Shown here one piece after another: positions 17,223-25,728 of a stretch of DNA of 64,000 nt. The notes under the pieces are model-generated. The model was not told where the DNA came from. It saw only the letters and a list, made by a program, of their open reading frames with translations, and ran no database searches. Made by a program: the position numbers and the translations under genes. Within the stretch, counting starts at the first letter, position 1. Each line of letters opens with the position of its first letter. Source of the DNA: Pontibacter beigongshangensis (GTDB lineage Bacteria; Bacteroidota; Bacteroidia; Cytophagales; Hymenobacteraceae); the NCBI RefSeq assembly GCF_014332515.1, contig NZ_VFSD01000009.1, positions 1-64,000 of the forward strand. The letters are read 5' to 3'.

Positions 17223-18359
17223 TCAGTTTTCCCACCAGCGGGTGCTGGGGGCGGTGCTGAGGTTCAGATCGATAGGTTCGCCAATTCTGGGTGTAGCCAG
17301 CGGCACATTCAGTTCTTTTGCTTTGGCGGCAACACGCTCTATCGGGTCGGTCCAGGAGTGGAGGGCCAGGGAAAAGGCGCCCCAATGGATGGGCATCAGC
17401 AGGCGGCCCTGCACATCCTGGAAGGCCTGCACGGTTTGTTGCGGAAACATATGAATGTTTTCCCAGCGCTCGTTGTACTGGCCGCACTCCATCATGGCAA
17501 TGTCAAAAGGACCATACTTGTCGCCTATTTCCTTGAAATGAGGGCCATAACCGCTGTCGCCACTAAAGTAGAGGCTTTTTTCTGCAGATTTTATGACCCA
17601 GGAAGCCCAAAGCGTGGAGAAGCGGTCGAACAGGCCTCTGCCGGAGAAGTGGCGGGCGGGTGTGCAGATAAACGTCAGGCCTTCGTGTGTCGCCTCGTCG
17701 CCCCATTTCAGCTCGTGGATCTTTGCCTCGTCTACGCCCCAAGCAGCCAGGTGCGCCCCCACGCCCAGGGGCGTGTAAAAGGCATCGACCTTATCTTTCA
17801 GTTGCCGGATGGAGCTATAGTCGAGGTGGTCGTAATGGTCGTGGGAGATGATGACGGCGTTGATGTGAGGCAAACTGGCCACATCGATGGGTAGTTCATT
17901 GGCGTAGCGTTTAGAGCCGAACAGCGGGAGCGGAGAGGGCGACTCCCCGAGCATGGGGTCCAACAGAATGTTTTTGCCATCGATCTCGAGCAGGAAGGCC
18001 GAGTGCCCGAACCAGGTCAGGCGCGCTATCCCGTCAGGCTTGTTGGCTATGTCCAGCGAGTCCAGGCGCTGCACCGGCAGTTGGTGGTGGGGCTGCCGGG
18101 TGGAGTCGCCTCTCATAAAATCGCGCATGGTGCTGAGCATATCCCCGAAGCTCATGTCCATGGAAGTTGGGACCAGGTTCTGGAATTTGCCATCCTGGTA
18201 ATAGCTCAGGGTTTGGTAAGACTCTTTCTGGGCCTTGGTCGGGCTCCCTCCAAACTGAGGGCTCGCGTTCATGAAAATAGCGCCGCCCAGCAATATGGCT
18301 CCAAAAAGGCTGCCGATTATTATTCCGATCATTTTAAATGTTTTTTTGAACAGTGGCAT
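17223..18359 (-). CDS. Membrane-anchored metallo-beta-lactamase fold hydrolase (NAPE-PLD/UlaG-like)
   Basis: A 378-residue protein with one N-terminal membrane segment (MIGIIIGSLFGAILLGGAIF). The metal site HDHYDHLD is at about 173-180; further ligands are seen in CTPARHFSGR, YFSGDSGYG and MPIHWGAF. The order and spacing are those of the N-acyl phosphatidylethanolamine phospholipase D and UlaG-like group, so a lipid or phosphodiester substrate is plausible but not proven. An ArsR-family gene lies 121 bp upstream on the same strand and may regulate it. Confidence 0.88.
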   Translation of the reverse strand: MPLFKKTFKMIGIIIGSLFGAILLGGAIFMNASPQFGGSPTKAQKESYQTLSYYQDGKFQNLVPTSMDMSFGDMLSTMRDFMRGDSTRQPHHQLPVQRLDSLDIANKPDGIARLTWFGHSAFLLEIDGKNILLDPMLGESPSPLPLFGSKRYANELPIDVASLPHINAVIISHDHYDHLDYSSIRQLKDKVDAFYTPLGVGAHLAAWGVDEAKIHELKWGDEATHEGLTFICTPARHFSGRGLFDRFSTLWASWVIKSAEKSLYFSGDSGYGPHFKEIGDKYGPFDIAMMECGQYNERWENIHMFPQQTVQAFQDVQGRLLMPIHWGAFSLALHSWTDPIERVAAKAKELNVPLATPRIGEPIDLNLSTAPSTRWWEN

Positions 18360-18480
18360 AAAGTAAGTAGCTGTAGCAGCATGGCAGCCTCAACAAAACC
18401 AGGTTTTAGAGATGAACCTGAAAGGCTGGTTTAATGAGTGTTTTATAATTTGATAAGGTTCGAATTGTTCGGGCAAATTT

Positions 18481-18771
18481 TTACAGGCTGAACGCTTCCC
18501 GCAGGTAACGCTTCGTTTCGTCGTTTATGGAGGCCGTTAGCTGCTTTCCCACCTTCTGCACCCTGATCAGGCCGGCAGATTCCAGCTCTTTGATGTGATG
18601 CGAGATCGTGGGAGCCCCAATATTCATCTTGGCCGCGATATCACTTACAAAGCAATCGCTTTCGGGAACAGCCACCTTCTTCTGCTGCCATATCTGCAGA
18701 TACAGTTCCAGCCTGTTCTCATTGGCCAGCGCCTTCATAATGCGGGTCATTTTATTGATATCGTGCCTCAT
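18481..18771 (-). CDS. ArsR/SmtB-family transcriptional regulator
   Basis: A 96-residue winged-helix protein. The recognition helix IGAPTISHHIKELESAGLI is clear, preceded by the ANENRLELYLQIW helix. Typical metal-binding Cys pairs of ArsR or CadC are absent; only a single Cys (SDCFVSD) lies before the helix-turn-helix, so a metal inducer is not evident. It is the first gene of a probable two-gene unit with the metallo-hydrolase and has a good promoter at 18788-18817. Confidence 0.9.
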   Translation of the reverse strand: MRHDINKMTRIMKALANENRLELYLQIWQQKKVAVPESDCFVSDIAAKMNIGAPTISHHIKELESAGLIRVQKVGKQLTASINDETKRYLREAFSL

Positions 18772-18787
18772 CTCTCAAACTTCGCCA

Positions 18788-18817
18788 CAAATATACGATA
18801 ATTCGATAAGCGTCAAA
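18788..18817 (-). promoter_or_regulatory. Bacteroidota promoter of the arsR-type gene
   Basis: On the minus strand a TTTG (-33) is followed after 18 bp by TATATTTG, an exact TAnnTTTG -7 element, 17 bp before the start codon. The spacer holds two CGATAA words (plus strand) that could be a regulator site. Confidence 0.7.
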
Positions 18818-19401
18818 GTGTTTTCCAGGCGGGGAGCAGCAGTGTTTTAATTGTTGATTGCTGGTTGTTTAGTGTTTAATGGATTAATTGTTAAATGGTT
18901 GATTTGAAGATTTGAAGAATTGGAATGTTTTTTTTCTGTGAATAACAGAGCCGGCAAGTTTCAAACAAAGCATCCTTAAGATTCTTGGATTCTCTAAATT
19001 CTGTTAATTCTTTAAATTCCTGGGGGTAGTGGCCCTTTAGAAAGATTCAGACAAAAAAGTCTTGTGTCTTAAAAAAAACTCTGGAGGGCCTTTTTCATTA
19101 GAATAATTTACCGGGCCTGTTCCTGGCATGATATGGCTTAGCCTATGGTATGGCTGCGGGCCGCCTGAGCGCGTAAGTTCTGCCAAAATGGCTCTCTTGC
19201 ACGAAAATCAAATCAGGCCCCAATTTTGTAGCGAAAAACAAGTATATTGTATCAAATAAGTGGGACCAGCCAGAGAGGGGTGCGTGACATGCTCCGGTCG
19301 TTTTTCAAGCTCCTGAATTGTTGCAGGCAATGTCTGACCGGCTGGCAGCGTTCCGCGTATATACAGTTAGATATTTTTAAAAAGTAAAAATCAGAATACT
19401 C
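18818..19401. other. Divergent gap with low-complexity tracts and repeat copy 7
   Basis: Positions 18850-18925 are a low-complexity tract with a rough 7-bp period of TTGTTGA/TTAATGG-like words. A further AT-rich stretch with TTCTT/AATTC words runs to 19020. Repeat copy 7 is at 19079-19108. No gene is seen. Confidence 0.5.
19079..19108 (+). repeat. Intergenic CTCCGGAGG repeat, copy 7 (forward, headless)
   Basis: Core CTCTGGAGGGCC and tail TTTTTCATTAGAATAATT with no CAG-rich head. This is the only copy in a divergent gap, away from any gene end. Confidence 0.8.
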
Positions 19402-19836
19402 ATGGCAATTTTTTTGACGTTTGTAATCGCCCTGGTGCTGGGGTACATCTATGGCCATCATATACGCCCGAACCAGCGTCTGCGAAAGACTATTACCGAG
19501 GTCCGGCAAAAATGCATCGCGGCGCTCGAGGAGGGCAACAGAGGCGTGTACAAAACCATCGTGACGGATAACAATAAATCGTCTGAGCTGGTGGTGGAGG
19601 TGCAGGAGCTGGCCGTGACCCAGCACGGGCAGGTGAAGGTGCAGTACATCAGCGCATTTTATAAAAACCCTGAGTTCAGGACCAAAAAAGGCGAGGCCCT
19701 GCTGAAAGAGGTGCATGGTCTGCTGGGAGAGTACCTGCCCCTGAACGAGATTGAGTGGTACGAAACCACGGAGCGGCATGAGAACATAAAAAAATACCTC
19801 AACTCCGTTACCCTTACGCATCACAACCTTCTTTAG
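19402..19836 (+). CDS. Membrane-anchored protein of the telA operon, unknown
   Basis: A 144-residue protein that I do not recognise. It starts with one membrane helix (MAIFLTFVIALVLGYIYG), then a basic patch and a soluble alpha/beta domain with a VKVQYISAFYKNPEF strand pair. It lies 12 bp before telA on the same strand and appears to be the first gene of the operon. It may hold a telA-associated complex at the inner membrane; this is inference from position only. Confidence 0.75.
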   Translation: MAIFLTFVIALVLGYIYGHHIRPNQRLRKTITEVRQKCIAALEEGNRGVYKTIVTDNNKSSELVVEVQELAVTQHGQVKVQYISAFYKNPEFRTKKGEALLKEVHGLLGEYLPLNEIEWYETTERHENIKKYLNSVTLTHHNLL

Positions 19837-19848
19837 CCCCTTATAACC

Positions 19849-20934
19849 ATGGACAAACCCCAGATAACGATTGCCGAAAACAGAGAGCTGATTCAGCAGA
19901 AAGCAGTGGCCATCTCTAAAACCATAGATCCGACCAAGCCTGAGACTCTCAGCAACTTCGGGGTGGAGACGCAGCGCAAGCTTGGCTACTATTCCAACGA
20001 GCTGCTGACCAAGGTAAAGGTGAAAGATTCGGGCGATGCCGGCGCGGCCATAAACGAGCTGCTGCACCAGATCAACATGGTCAAGATAGATGAGGCCGAG
20101 AAGCCGGGCATGCTGTCGCGCATCCCGTTCATGAAGAAGTTCGTGGACAAGTCGAAGCGGATCGCCAGCCAGTACAATACCATCTCTGAGAACGTAGACG
20201 ATGTAGTGATCAAGCTGGAGAAGACCCGGCAGAGCGTGCTCAAAGACACCACCAGTCTGGAGGTAATGTTTAACCAGGCAGTGGAGTATATCCACGAAAT
20301 CCGGGCCGTGATCGCTGCCGGCAAAATAAAGATTGAGGAATTAGAGACGCAGACCATTCCGAAGCTGCAGGCCGAAGTAGAGAACAGCGAGCAGGACGAG
20401 CTGGCCGTGCAGCGCCTGAGCGATATGATCGCCTTTAAGGAACGCCTGGAGAAGAAGGTGCACGACTTTACACTCTCCCACACCATCGCCACGCAGTCTA
20501 TGCCGCAGATCCGGATGATCCAGACCACCAACGATGTGCTGGCGCAGAAAATCCAGAACTCCATCGTAACGGTTATCCCGGTATGGCGGCAGCAGGTGGC
20601 CATTGCGCTGGGGCTGGAAAAGCAGCGCAAAGCCCTCGAGATCCAGAAGAAAGTGACCGACACCACCAACGAGATGCTGCTCAAAAACTCGCAGCTGCTC
20701 AAAACCAACGTGGTAGTGGCCGCCCAGGAAAACGAGCGGGGCATTGTGGATGTGGAAACGCTGAAGAAGGTGAACCGCGACATGGTGGAAACACTGGACG
20801 CGGTGATGAAAATATCGGAAGAAGGCAGCAAAAAGCGCGCAGAGGCCGTAAAAGAACTGGCCGCCGTACAGGAAGAACTCAACAGCAAAATAATAGGCAC
20901 CTTCGGCAAGTCTAAGCAGATCGAAACTGAGTAA
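19849..20934 (+). CDS. telA: TelA-family toxic anion resistance protein
   Basis: A 361-residue, almost entirely helical cytosolic protein matching the TelA/KlaA family: the RIPFMKKFVDKSK segment, the long coiled region, the QRLSDMIAFKERLEKKVHDF segment and the TNDVLAQKIQNSIVTVIPVWRQQ motif are characteristic. Plasmid members are linked to tellurite resistance, but chromosomal members often sit in operons of unknown stress function. The stop overlaps the next start (TAATG), so translation is coupled to the 59-residue gene behind it. Confidence 0.9.
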   Translation: MDKPQITIAENRELIQQKAVAISKTIDPTKPETLSNFGVETQRKLGYYSNELLTKVKVKDSGDAGAAINELLHQINMVKIDEAEKPGMLSRIPFMKKFVDKSKRIASQYNTISENVDDVVIKLEKTRQSVLKDTTSLEVMFNQAVEYIHEIRAVIAAGKIKIEELETQTIPKLQAEVENSEQDELAVQRLSDMIAFKERLEKKVHDFTLSHTIATQSMPQIRMIQTTNDVLAQKIQNSIVTVIPVWRQQVAIALGLEKQRKALEIQKKVTDTTNEMLLKNSQLLKTNVVVAAQENERGIVDVETLKKVNRDMVETLDAVMKISEEGSKKRAEAVKELAAVQEELNSKIIGTFGKSKQIETE

Positions 20935-21113
20935 TGAGGGAGAGTGACAATAAGAAAGCATCTCAGCAGCGGCGCGTCCTGACACAGGAGCAGGATGCCC
21001 TGCTGGATCTTTATACCCAGAACCTCGATAATTACTTCGAAGCCGTTAAAGCCTCCGAAAAGATCCAGGTCGAGATTGAAACCCTGCACCTTAAAAGGAT
21101 TTTATCGAAATGA
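20934..21113 (+). CDS. 59-residue protein coupled to telA
   Basis: A small gene whose ATG at 20934 shares a base with the telA stop and whose TGA at 21111-21113 overlaps the next start (ATGA). It encodes a charged helical protein with a coiled-coil-like segment (ALLDLYTQNLDNYFEAV) and a helix rich in Glu/Lys/Ile. I do not know the family. Overlap on both sides and the lack of any frame disturbance support a real gene, perhaps a small subunit of a TelA complex. Confidence 0.75.
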   Translation: MRESDNKKASQQRRVLTQEQDALLDLYTQNLDNYFEAVKASEKIQVEIETLHLKRILSK

Positions 21114-21937
21114 TAAAAATGTTGCGTTCCTTTTTCGGTCTTCAGGGGGAGTCTGGCAAGCGCATGGTGGTGGGGCAGCCGGTGCAGGTCGATCTAAAGG
21201 ATATCCAGCACATCCGCAACTCCAACACCAGGCTGGCGGCGCTGCTCAACCTCCAGAACCGGTACAAAGGCACCATGCATGAACCCAAGTTCCGGGCCGT
21301 GTACGAAAAAACCAAACGCATCCACAACTACCTGGTATCCAAAAAAAGAATTCATGAGCTGGAGCTGTTTCATCTGCAGCACACCGACCATTTTATCAGT
21401 ACCTTTACCGTGATCATGGAGGTGCACCAGCGGCACGAAACGGGTGCTCCCGTTCCTCCTGAGCAGGCGGAGGCGGCTTCTGAGAGACGGGTACAGGAGC
21501 CTGCCCCCGAAAAAGCGAGACCAGCCAAATACGTAGCAGACCTTGCCCGGCGCGTTCGGAGCCAATCTGCCGGAGCCACGGCAGCTGCCACCAGCGGAGA
21601 GGCGCCAAAAATAGCCATCCCCATCCTTGCCATAGACCATTTTTCCAGCATCGTATATGCCAGGGAGAACGATGGTGCGGGAACGGTGGTGAAAGAGATC
21701 AGTTATTCTTCTACCGACCAGGATAAAGCGGCTTTTCTCACGCATATTTCTGGCCGGCTTGGGATAGGAGCAGGCAGCTTAACGTACGTCGGGAATGCGA
21801 TGCTCTCCGCGCCCTCCCGCGATGGTGTCGCAACTACCGGCTATTTGCCTGTTGTAAACTGGATCGGCTTCAGCTATGCCCTGAACCTGATCGATTACCG
21901 CCTGTTCCCAATTACCATCAGCAGGGAGAGCCTCTGA
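21110..21937 (+). CDS. Unknown protein, last gene of the telA operon
   Basis: A 275-residue protein without a recognised family. Residues 1-110 are helical (QHIRNSNTRLAALLNLQNRY, KTKRIHNYLVSKKRIHELEL), residues 115-170 are a low-complexity Ala/Pro/Glu linker, and 170-275 form a beta-rich domain (IPILAIDHFSSIVYA, YLPVVNWIGFSYALNLIDY). No signal peptide is seen. Its start overlaps the stop of the 59-residue gene by four bases. With telA it probably forms a multi-protein unit of unknown role. Confidence 0.75.
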   Translation: MIKMLRSFFGLQGESGKRMVVGQPVQVDLKDIQHIRNSNTRLAALLNLQNRYKGTMHEPKFRAVYEKTKRIHNYLVSKKRIHELELFHLQHTDHFISTFTVIMEVHQRHETGAPVPPEQAEAASERRVQEPAPEKARPAKYVADLARRVRSQSAGATAAATSGEAPKIAIPILAIDHFSSIVYARENDGAGTVVKEISYSSTDQDKAAFLTHISGRLGIGAGSLTYVGNAMLSAPSRDGVATTGYLPVVNWIGFSYALNLIDYRLFPITISRESL

Positions 21938-21947
21938 TGAGTGAGCC

Positions 21948-21994
21948 AATTATTCTAATGAAATAGACCCTCCGGAGCTTTTGTTGCTGCTGCT
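21948..21994 (-). repeat. Intergenic CTCCGGAGG repeat, copy 8 (reverse)
   Basis: Tail AATTATTCTAATGAAA, core CCCTCCGGAGC, head GTTGCTGCTGC on the plus strand. It starts 10 bp after the end of the telA operon. Confidence 0.85.
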
Positions 21995-22136
21995 TATTTT
22001 GTCTGAATAAGAAATTTAGGAAGAGCAGGATGATTCTTGTCTGAATCGAAATTTACAGAATTAAAGAATGTTCAGAATTCTTACGTCTATATGTTAACAG
22101 AAACTTGTAGGTCCCATTATTCTCATCCATTCAATC

Positions 22137-22194
22137 CATCTCCAAATTTTCAAATCGAACAATTAGCACATCAGCACATTAAACAATCAGCACA
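22137..22194. repeat. Low-complexity tract of CACATTA/TTCAAATC words
   Basis: Words such as TTCAAATC, AGCACATCAGCACATTAA and a repeated CAGCACATTAAA follow each other without coding sense, directly before the end of the release-factor gene. The same word set recurs at 47935-47990, 48070-48120 and 60776-60855. Confidence 0.6.
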
Positions 22195-22869
22195 TTAAAA
22201 GTCCTCTCCCAGCAACTCATCAATAAGTGGCTGCCGGCTTTCGTCGTAAATCAGTTCGCCCTGGAGCAGGAACTTGTTTGTCTGCATCATCACCTCGTAA
22301 ATGGGCGTGTGGATGTGTTTGGGGATCTTGTAAATGCGCTCGTCCCGTTTATCGAAAGGCGTGGCTACTTTAGAACCAAAGAAGTAGGGGATCAGAATTT
22401 TGGAGCAGCTCATGGCAATACGGTGCACCTCGTGCTCCCCGAAATACGCCTGCAGCCGCTCGTTTATGTTTTCGAAGAACTCTTCCGTTTCCCCGAGCCG
22501 CACCCGGGAGCCTGCCCTTGATTTGCCCTTGGTCTTGAGGTATTTTACCTGGCTCGTGCCCTGCTTTTTCCGTACCATGTAGGAGCGGAACACCTTATGG
22601 TCGAGGTTTTGGCCATTCTCGAAATAGCCTAGGGCGCAGTTCCCCGATTGTATGAGCAGGAGCACGTAGTTTACCTGGCCGGCTGTGCCATTGAGTTGCC
22701 TGCCCGGGGGAGGCAGCACCAGGGGGAGCCTGAAATAGGCGAGGTCATTGCCGGTCTGGTCCTGCAGCACCATCCGATGTTTCTCAAATTCGTATGTAGC
22801 AGGGTAGCGCCACGCCTCGATTTTCTGAAGCAACTGCTGGGAGGAATCCCGTGGTAAAAAACGGTTCAT
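22195..22869 (-). CDS. VLRF1-like release factor (bacterial Vms1/ANKZF1-type)
   Basis: I start this 224-residue protein at the ATG at 22869 (MNRFLPRD); the frame runs on to 23142 but the extra part is Cys-rich and unlike a domain. Residues 66-140 carry the VLRF1 pattern: a hydrophobic strand (NYVLLLIQSG), LDHKVFRSYMVRKKQGTSQ and the GKSRAGSRVR segment. Gln107 in KKQGTSQ takes the place of the catalytic glutamine that eukaryotic Vms1/ANKZF1 uses to cleave peptidyl-tRNA on stalled 60S subunits. Bacterial members are predicted ribosome-rescue or quality-control factors. It stands alone, with an exact -7 element at 22906-22913. Confidence 0.75.
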   Translation of the reverse strand: MNRFLPRDSSQQLLQKIEAWRYPATYEFEKHRMVLQDQTGNDLAYFRLPLVLPPPGRQLNGTAGQVNYVLLLIQSGNCALGYFENGQNLDHKVFRSYMVRKKQGTSQVKYLKTKGKSRAGSRVRLGETEEFFENINERLQAYFGEHEVHRIAMSCSKILIPYFFGSKVATPFDKRDERIYKIPKHIHTPIYEVMMQTNKFLLQGELIYDESRQPLIDELLGEDF

Positions 22870-22905
22870 ATGGTTCTGGTGCCGGATGGTAGCCTGTAAA
22901 ATAAG

Positions 22906-22913
22906 CAAAAATA
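22906..22913 (-). promoter_or_regulatory. -7 promoter element of the VLRF1-like gene
   Basis: On the minus strand TATTTTTG matches TAnnTTTG exactly, 36 bp before the ATG at 22869. It supports that start over the longer frame. No clear -33 TTTG is seen. Confidence 0.5.
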
Positions 22914-23600
22914 CCCGGAAATGGCTGTGCGTGTCTGCCTTCTCCCCGAGTACTTCATCTTGGGGAGAGCGGGAGCCACGTGGCTGCTCCTCCTGCCGCA
23001 CCTGGAAGCCTGCACGGAGAGTTCCGAAATCAGGTGAAAATTTGCAGCATAAAATATAAGCCATTTTGAATTTAAAATATTTAAATGATGTTTGGGAATT
23101 AGCCGCCTTATGCCCGATAACTTTAAGGCTTAATTTTTGCACTCATTCATTTTAGTTCAGATTAAGGGAGGTAGCCAGCAACTAAATCGGGCATATATAG
23201 TAACATAGGGTATAGCGATGGCCGTATGAGGATGTAATCAGTAGCTTCCGGTTGCGCTATGCCAGGCTTTATGAAGCAAAGAATTGCTCGAAAAAGCAAT
23301 CAGGCTTCAGAAAAGGCTATTATAGGAGTTGTTACAGACAGCTTCCTATACTTATTTTGATGATTAAGACGCCGACGGACAGAAAAGCAGGGACCACAGG
23401 GGAGTATAGTTTTATACAGGCGCCGCACAAGAAAGTCTCATTTTTTCTGTTGTAAAAGTAGGGGAGCCCCTTTGCACCCACTTCATTTCCTTTGATAACA
23501 CACGTTCCGTAGCAGTTGCCCAGACGCACGGCTCATTTTGAGGTCCAGCCACTGCTCTCAGAAAAATAATGACGCTGATCATGTTATAACATTGCACCCT
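22914..23600. other. Gap before prkA
   Basis: About 690 bp without a supported gene. The frames at 22870-23142 (minus) and 23252-23455 (plus) lack family features. A 12-bp palindrome is present just before prkA. Confidence 0.5.
23581..23592. promoter_or_regulatory. 12-bp palindrome ahead of prkA
   Basis: ATGTTATAACAT is a perfect palindrome ending 8 bp before the prkA ATG at 23601. It could be a small operator; no partner site is seen. Confidence 0.3.
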
Positions 23601-25529
23601 ATGAACATTCTAGAAAAGATCAAGACAAATTACAGTGCCTCCATGAACGAGATGACAGTAGCTGCCTATCTCGAGGAGTGTAAGAAAGACCCGAAAGTTT
23701 ATGCTAAGCCGGCAGAGCGGATTCTCGATGCCATTGGGGAGCCTGAAATACTGGACACCCGCCAGGACCCCGTGCTTAGCCGCATTTTCTCCAACAAAAG
23801 AATTAAGATTTACCCTGCCTTTAAAGATTTTTATGGCATGGAAAGCACCATTGAGCAGATTGTGTCTTACTTCAGGCACTCGGCGCAGGGGCTGGAAGAG
23901 AAAAAGCAGATCCTGTATTTGATGGGCCCTGTGGGTGGTGGCAAAAGCTCGCTGGCCGAAAAGCTCAAGCACCTGATGCAGCAGCACCCGATTTATGTGC
24001 TAAAGGCTGGCGACCAGGTAAGCCCGGTATTTGAGAGCCCGCTGGGGCTGTTTGCCGATTATACCGAAGAGCTGGAGGCGGAGTATAATATTCCGGCCCG
24101 CTATGTGCCGGGCTGCATGAGCCCCTGGGCCTCTAAAAGGCTGCGGGAGTTTGATGGCGATATCAACCGGTTTAAAGTAATCAGGCTGTTTCCCTCCATA
24201 CAGGAGCAGGTCGCCATCTCTAAAACAGAGCCTGGCGATGAGAACAACCAGGATATATCTACGCTGGTAGGGAAAGTGGATATCCGCAAGCTGGCAGAAT
24301 ACCAGCAGAGCGATCCGGATGCCTATTCTTATACAGGTGGCCTTTGTTTGGCCAACCAAGGCTTGCTGGAGTTTGTGGAGATGTTTAAGGCACCGATAAA
24401 GGTGCTGAACCCACTGCTTACTGCCACCCAGGAAAAAAACTACAAAGGCACCGAGCCCATCGGCGCCATTCCTTTCGACGGCATTATACTGGCGCACTCC
24501 AACGAGTCGGAGTGGGCGAAGTTTCTGAACGACAAGAAGAACGAAGCCTTTCTGGACCGTATTTACAAAGTGCAGGTGCCTTACTGCCTGCGCGTGAGCG
24601 AGGAGATTAAAATCTACGAAAAGCTGATCAGGGAGAGCTCTCTGAAAGATGCGCCATGTGCTCCTAAAACCATTGAGCTGCTGGCCGAGTTTTCGGTTAT
24701 GTCGCGGTTAAAGGAGCCGGAGAATTCGCATATCTACTCTAAAATGCGGGTATATAATGGGGAGACGCTGCGCGAAACCGACCCGAACGCCAAATCCATA
24801 CAGGAGTATCGCGACGATGCCGGCATAAACGAAGGCATGCAGGGTATCTCTACCCGGTTTGCGTTCAAGATCCTTTCCAAGGTGTTTAACTTCGACAGCG
24901 AAGAAATTGCCGCCAACCCGGTGCACCTGCTGTATGTGCTGGAGCAGGAGGTGATCAAAATGATGCTTCCGCCCGAAACCGAAACCAAGTACCTGCACCT
25001 GATCAAATCGGTGCTGGTGAGCAAGTACGCTGAGTTTATTTCTGATGAGATCCAGAAAGCCTACATTGAGTCGTACAGCTCTTACGGACAGAACATCTTT
25101 GAGAAATATGTGGTATATGCCGACCATTGGATGCAGAACAACGATTACCGCGATCCGGACTCCGGAGAGATATTTGACAGAAGCATTCTGAACGACGAGC
25201 TGGAGAAAATAGAGAAACCGGCCGGCATCGCCAACCCGAAAGATTTCCGGGCCGAGGTGACCAACTTCTTCCTGCGCCACAAAGCCAACCATGGTGGCAA
25301 GAGCCCACGCTGGGATTCTTATGAGAAGATCAAGAACGTGATCGAGAAAAAAATCTTCACCAATACCGAAGATCTGTTGCCAGTGGTCACCTTCACCGTG
25401 AAAACCAACGAGGAAGACGAGAAGAAGCACAGAGATTTTACCAAAAGGATGAAGCAACGCGGCTACACCGAAAAGCAAATCCGGATTCTGGTAGACTGGT
25501 TTATGCGGGTGCGGAAAACGATGGCCTAA
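23601..25529 (+). CDS. prkA: PrkA-type serine protein kinase
   Basis: A 642-residue cytosolic AAA+/kinase protein of the PrkA (YeaG) family. The Walker A motif GPVGGGKSS lies near residue 109, the PrkA AAA region continues with YVPGCMSPWA and PFDGIILAHSNESEW, and the C-terminal PrkA domain ends with KQIRILVDWFMRVRKT. I use the ATG at 23601 (MNILEKIKTNYSA); a longer frame from 23538 adds 21 non-conserved residues. It leads the conserved prkA-yeaH-spoVR set, which in enterobacteria acts in starvation and stress adaptation. Confidence 0.96.
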   Translation: MNILEKIKTNYSASMNEMTVAAYLEECKKDPKVYAKPAERILDAIGEPEILDTRQDPVLSRIFSNKRIKIYPAFKDFYGMESTIEQIVSYFRHSAQGLEEKKQILYLMGPVGGGKSSLAEKLKHLMQQHPIYVLKAGDQVSPVFESPLGLFADYTEELEAEYNIPARYVPGCMSPWASKRLREFDGDINRFKVIRLFPSIQEQVAISKTEPGDENNQDISTLVGKVDIRKLAEYQQSDPDAYSYTGGLCLANQGLLEFVEMFKAPIKVLNPLLTATQEKNYKGTEPIGAIPFDGIILAHSNESEWAKFLNDKKNEAFLDRIYKVQVPYCLRVSEEIKIYEKLIRESSLKDAPCAPKTIELLAEFSVMSRLKEPENSHIYSKMRVYNGETLRETDPNAKSIQEYRDDAGINEGMQGISTRFAFKILSKVFNFDSEEIAANPVHLLYVLEQEVIKMMLPPETETKYLHLIKSVLVSKYAEFISDEIQKAYIESYSSYGQNIFEKYVVYADHWMQNNDYRDPDSGEIFDRSILNDELEKIEKPAGIANPKDFRAEVTNFFLRHKANHGGKSPRWDSYEKIKNVIEKKIFTNTEDLLPVVTFTVKTNEEDEKKHRDFTKRMKQRGYTEKQIRILVDWFMRVRKTMA

Positions 25530-25728
25530 GGCGGATAAGTGAGTTTTGAATGAATGAATTTTGAATGAGTGAATGGATGGATGAGTGGTTTTCTAACAGG
25601 TTAATCATTGAGTTATTCACGTAACCATTCATTTTATATACAAAATTCACTTATCCTCTCAATCAATCATTCATCTTTCACTCATTCAAAATTCACTTAA
25701 TCACTCAATCACTCCTTCAAAATTAACC
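25530..25728. repeat. prkA-yeaH gap: paired complementary low-complexity tracts
   Basis: The left part (25538-25595) is built of TGAATGAA/TGAGTGAATGG words and the right part (25640-25722) of CATTCATC/CACTCATTCAAAATTCAC words. The right reads as the approximate reverse complement of the left, so the transcript can fold into a long imperfect stem between the two genes. The basic period is 4 bp. Confidence 0.6.

Noticed and set aside
18440-18470. Possible tRNA fragment at GGTTCGAATT
   Set aside because: No acceptor or anticodon stems around it; no tRNA or rRNA gene was found anywhere in the window.
19252-20295. 347-residue open frame opposite telA
   Set aside because: Overlaps telA and its upstream gene entirely; no recognisable domain.
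19989-21089. 366-residue Ser/Cys-rich frame opposite telA
   Set aside because: Shadow of the helical, Glu/Lys-rich telA coding sequence.
22870-23142. N-terminal extension of the VLRF1-like protein
   Set aside because: No conserved sequence, an unlikely Cys-rich stretch, and an exact promoter element lies inside it.
23538-23600. Sigma-54-like TTGCA before prkA
   Set aside because: No GG element at the required distance upstream.
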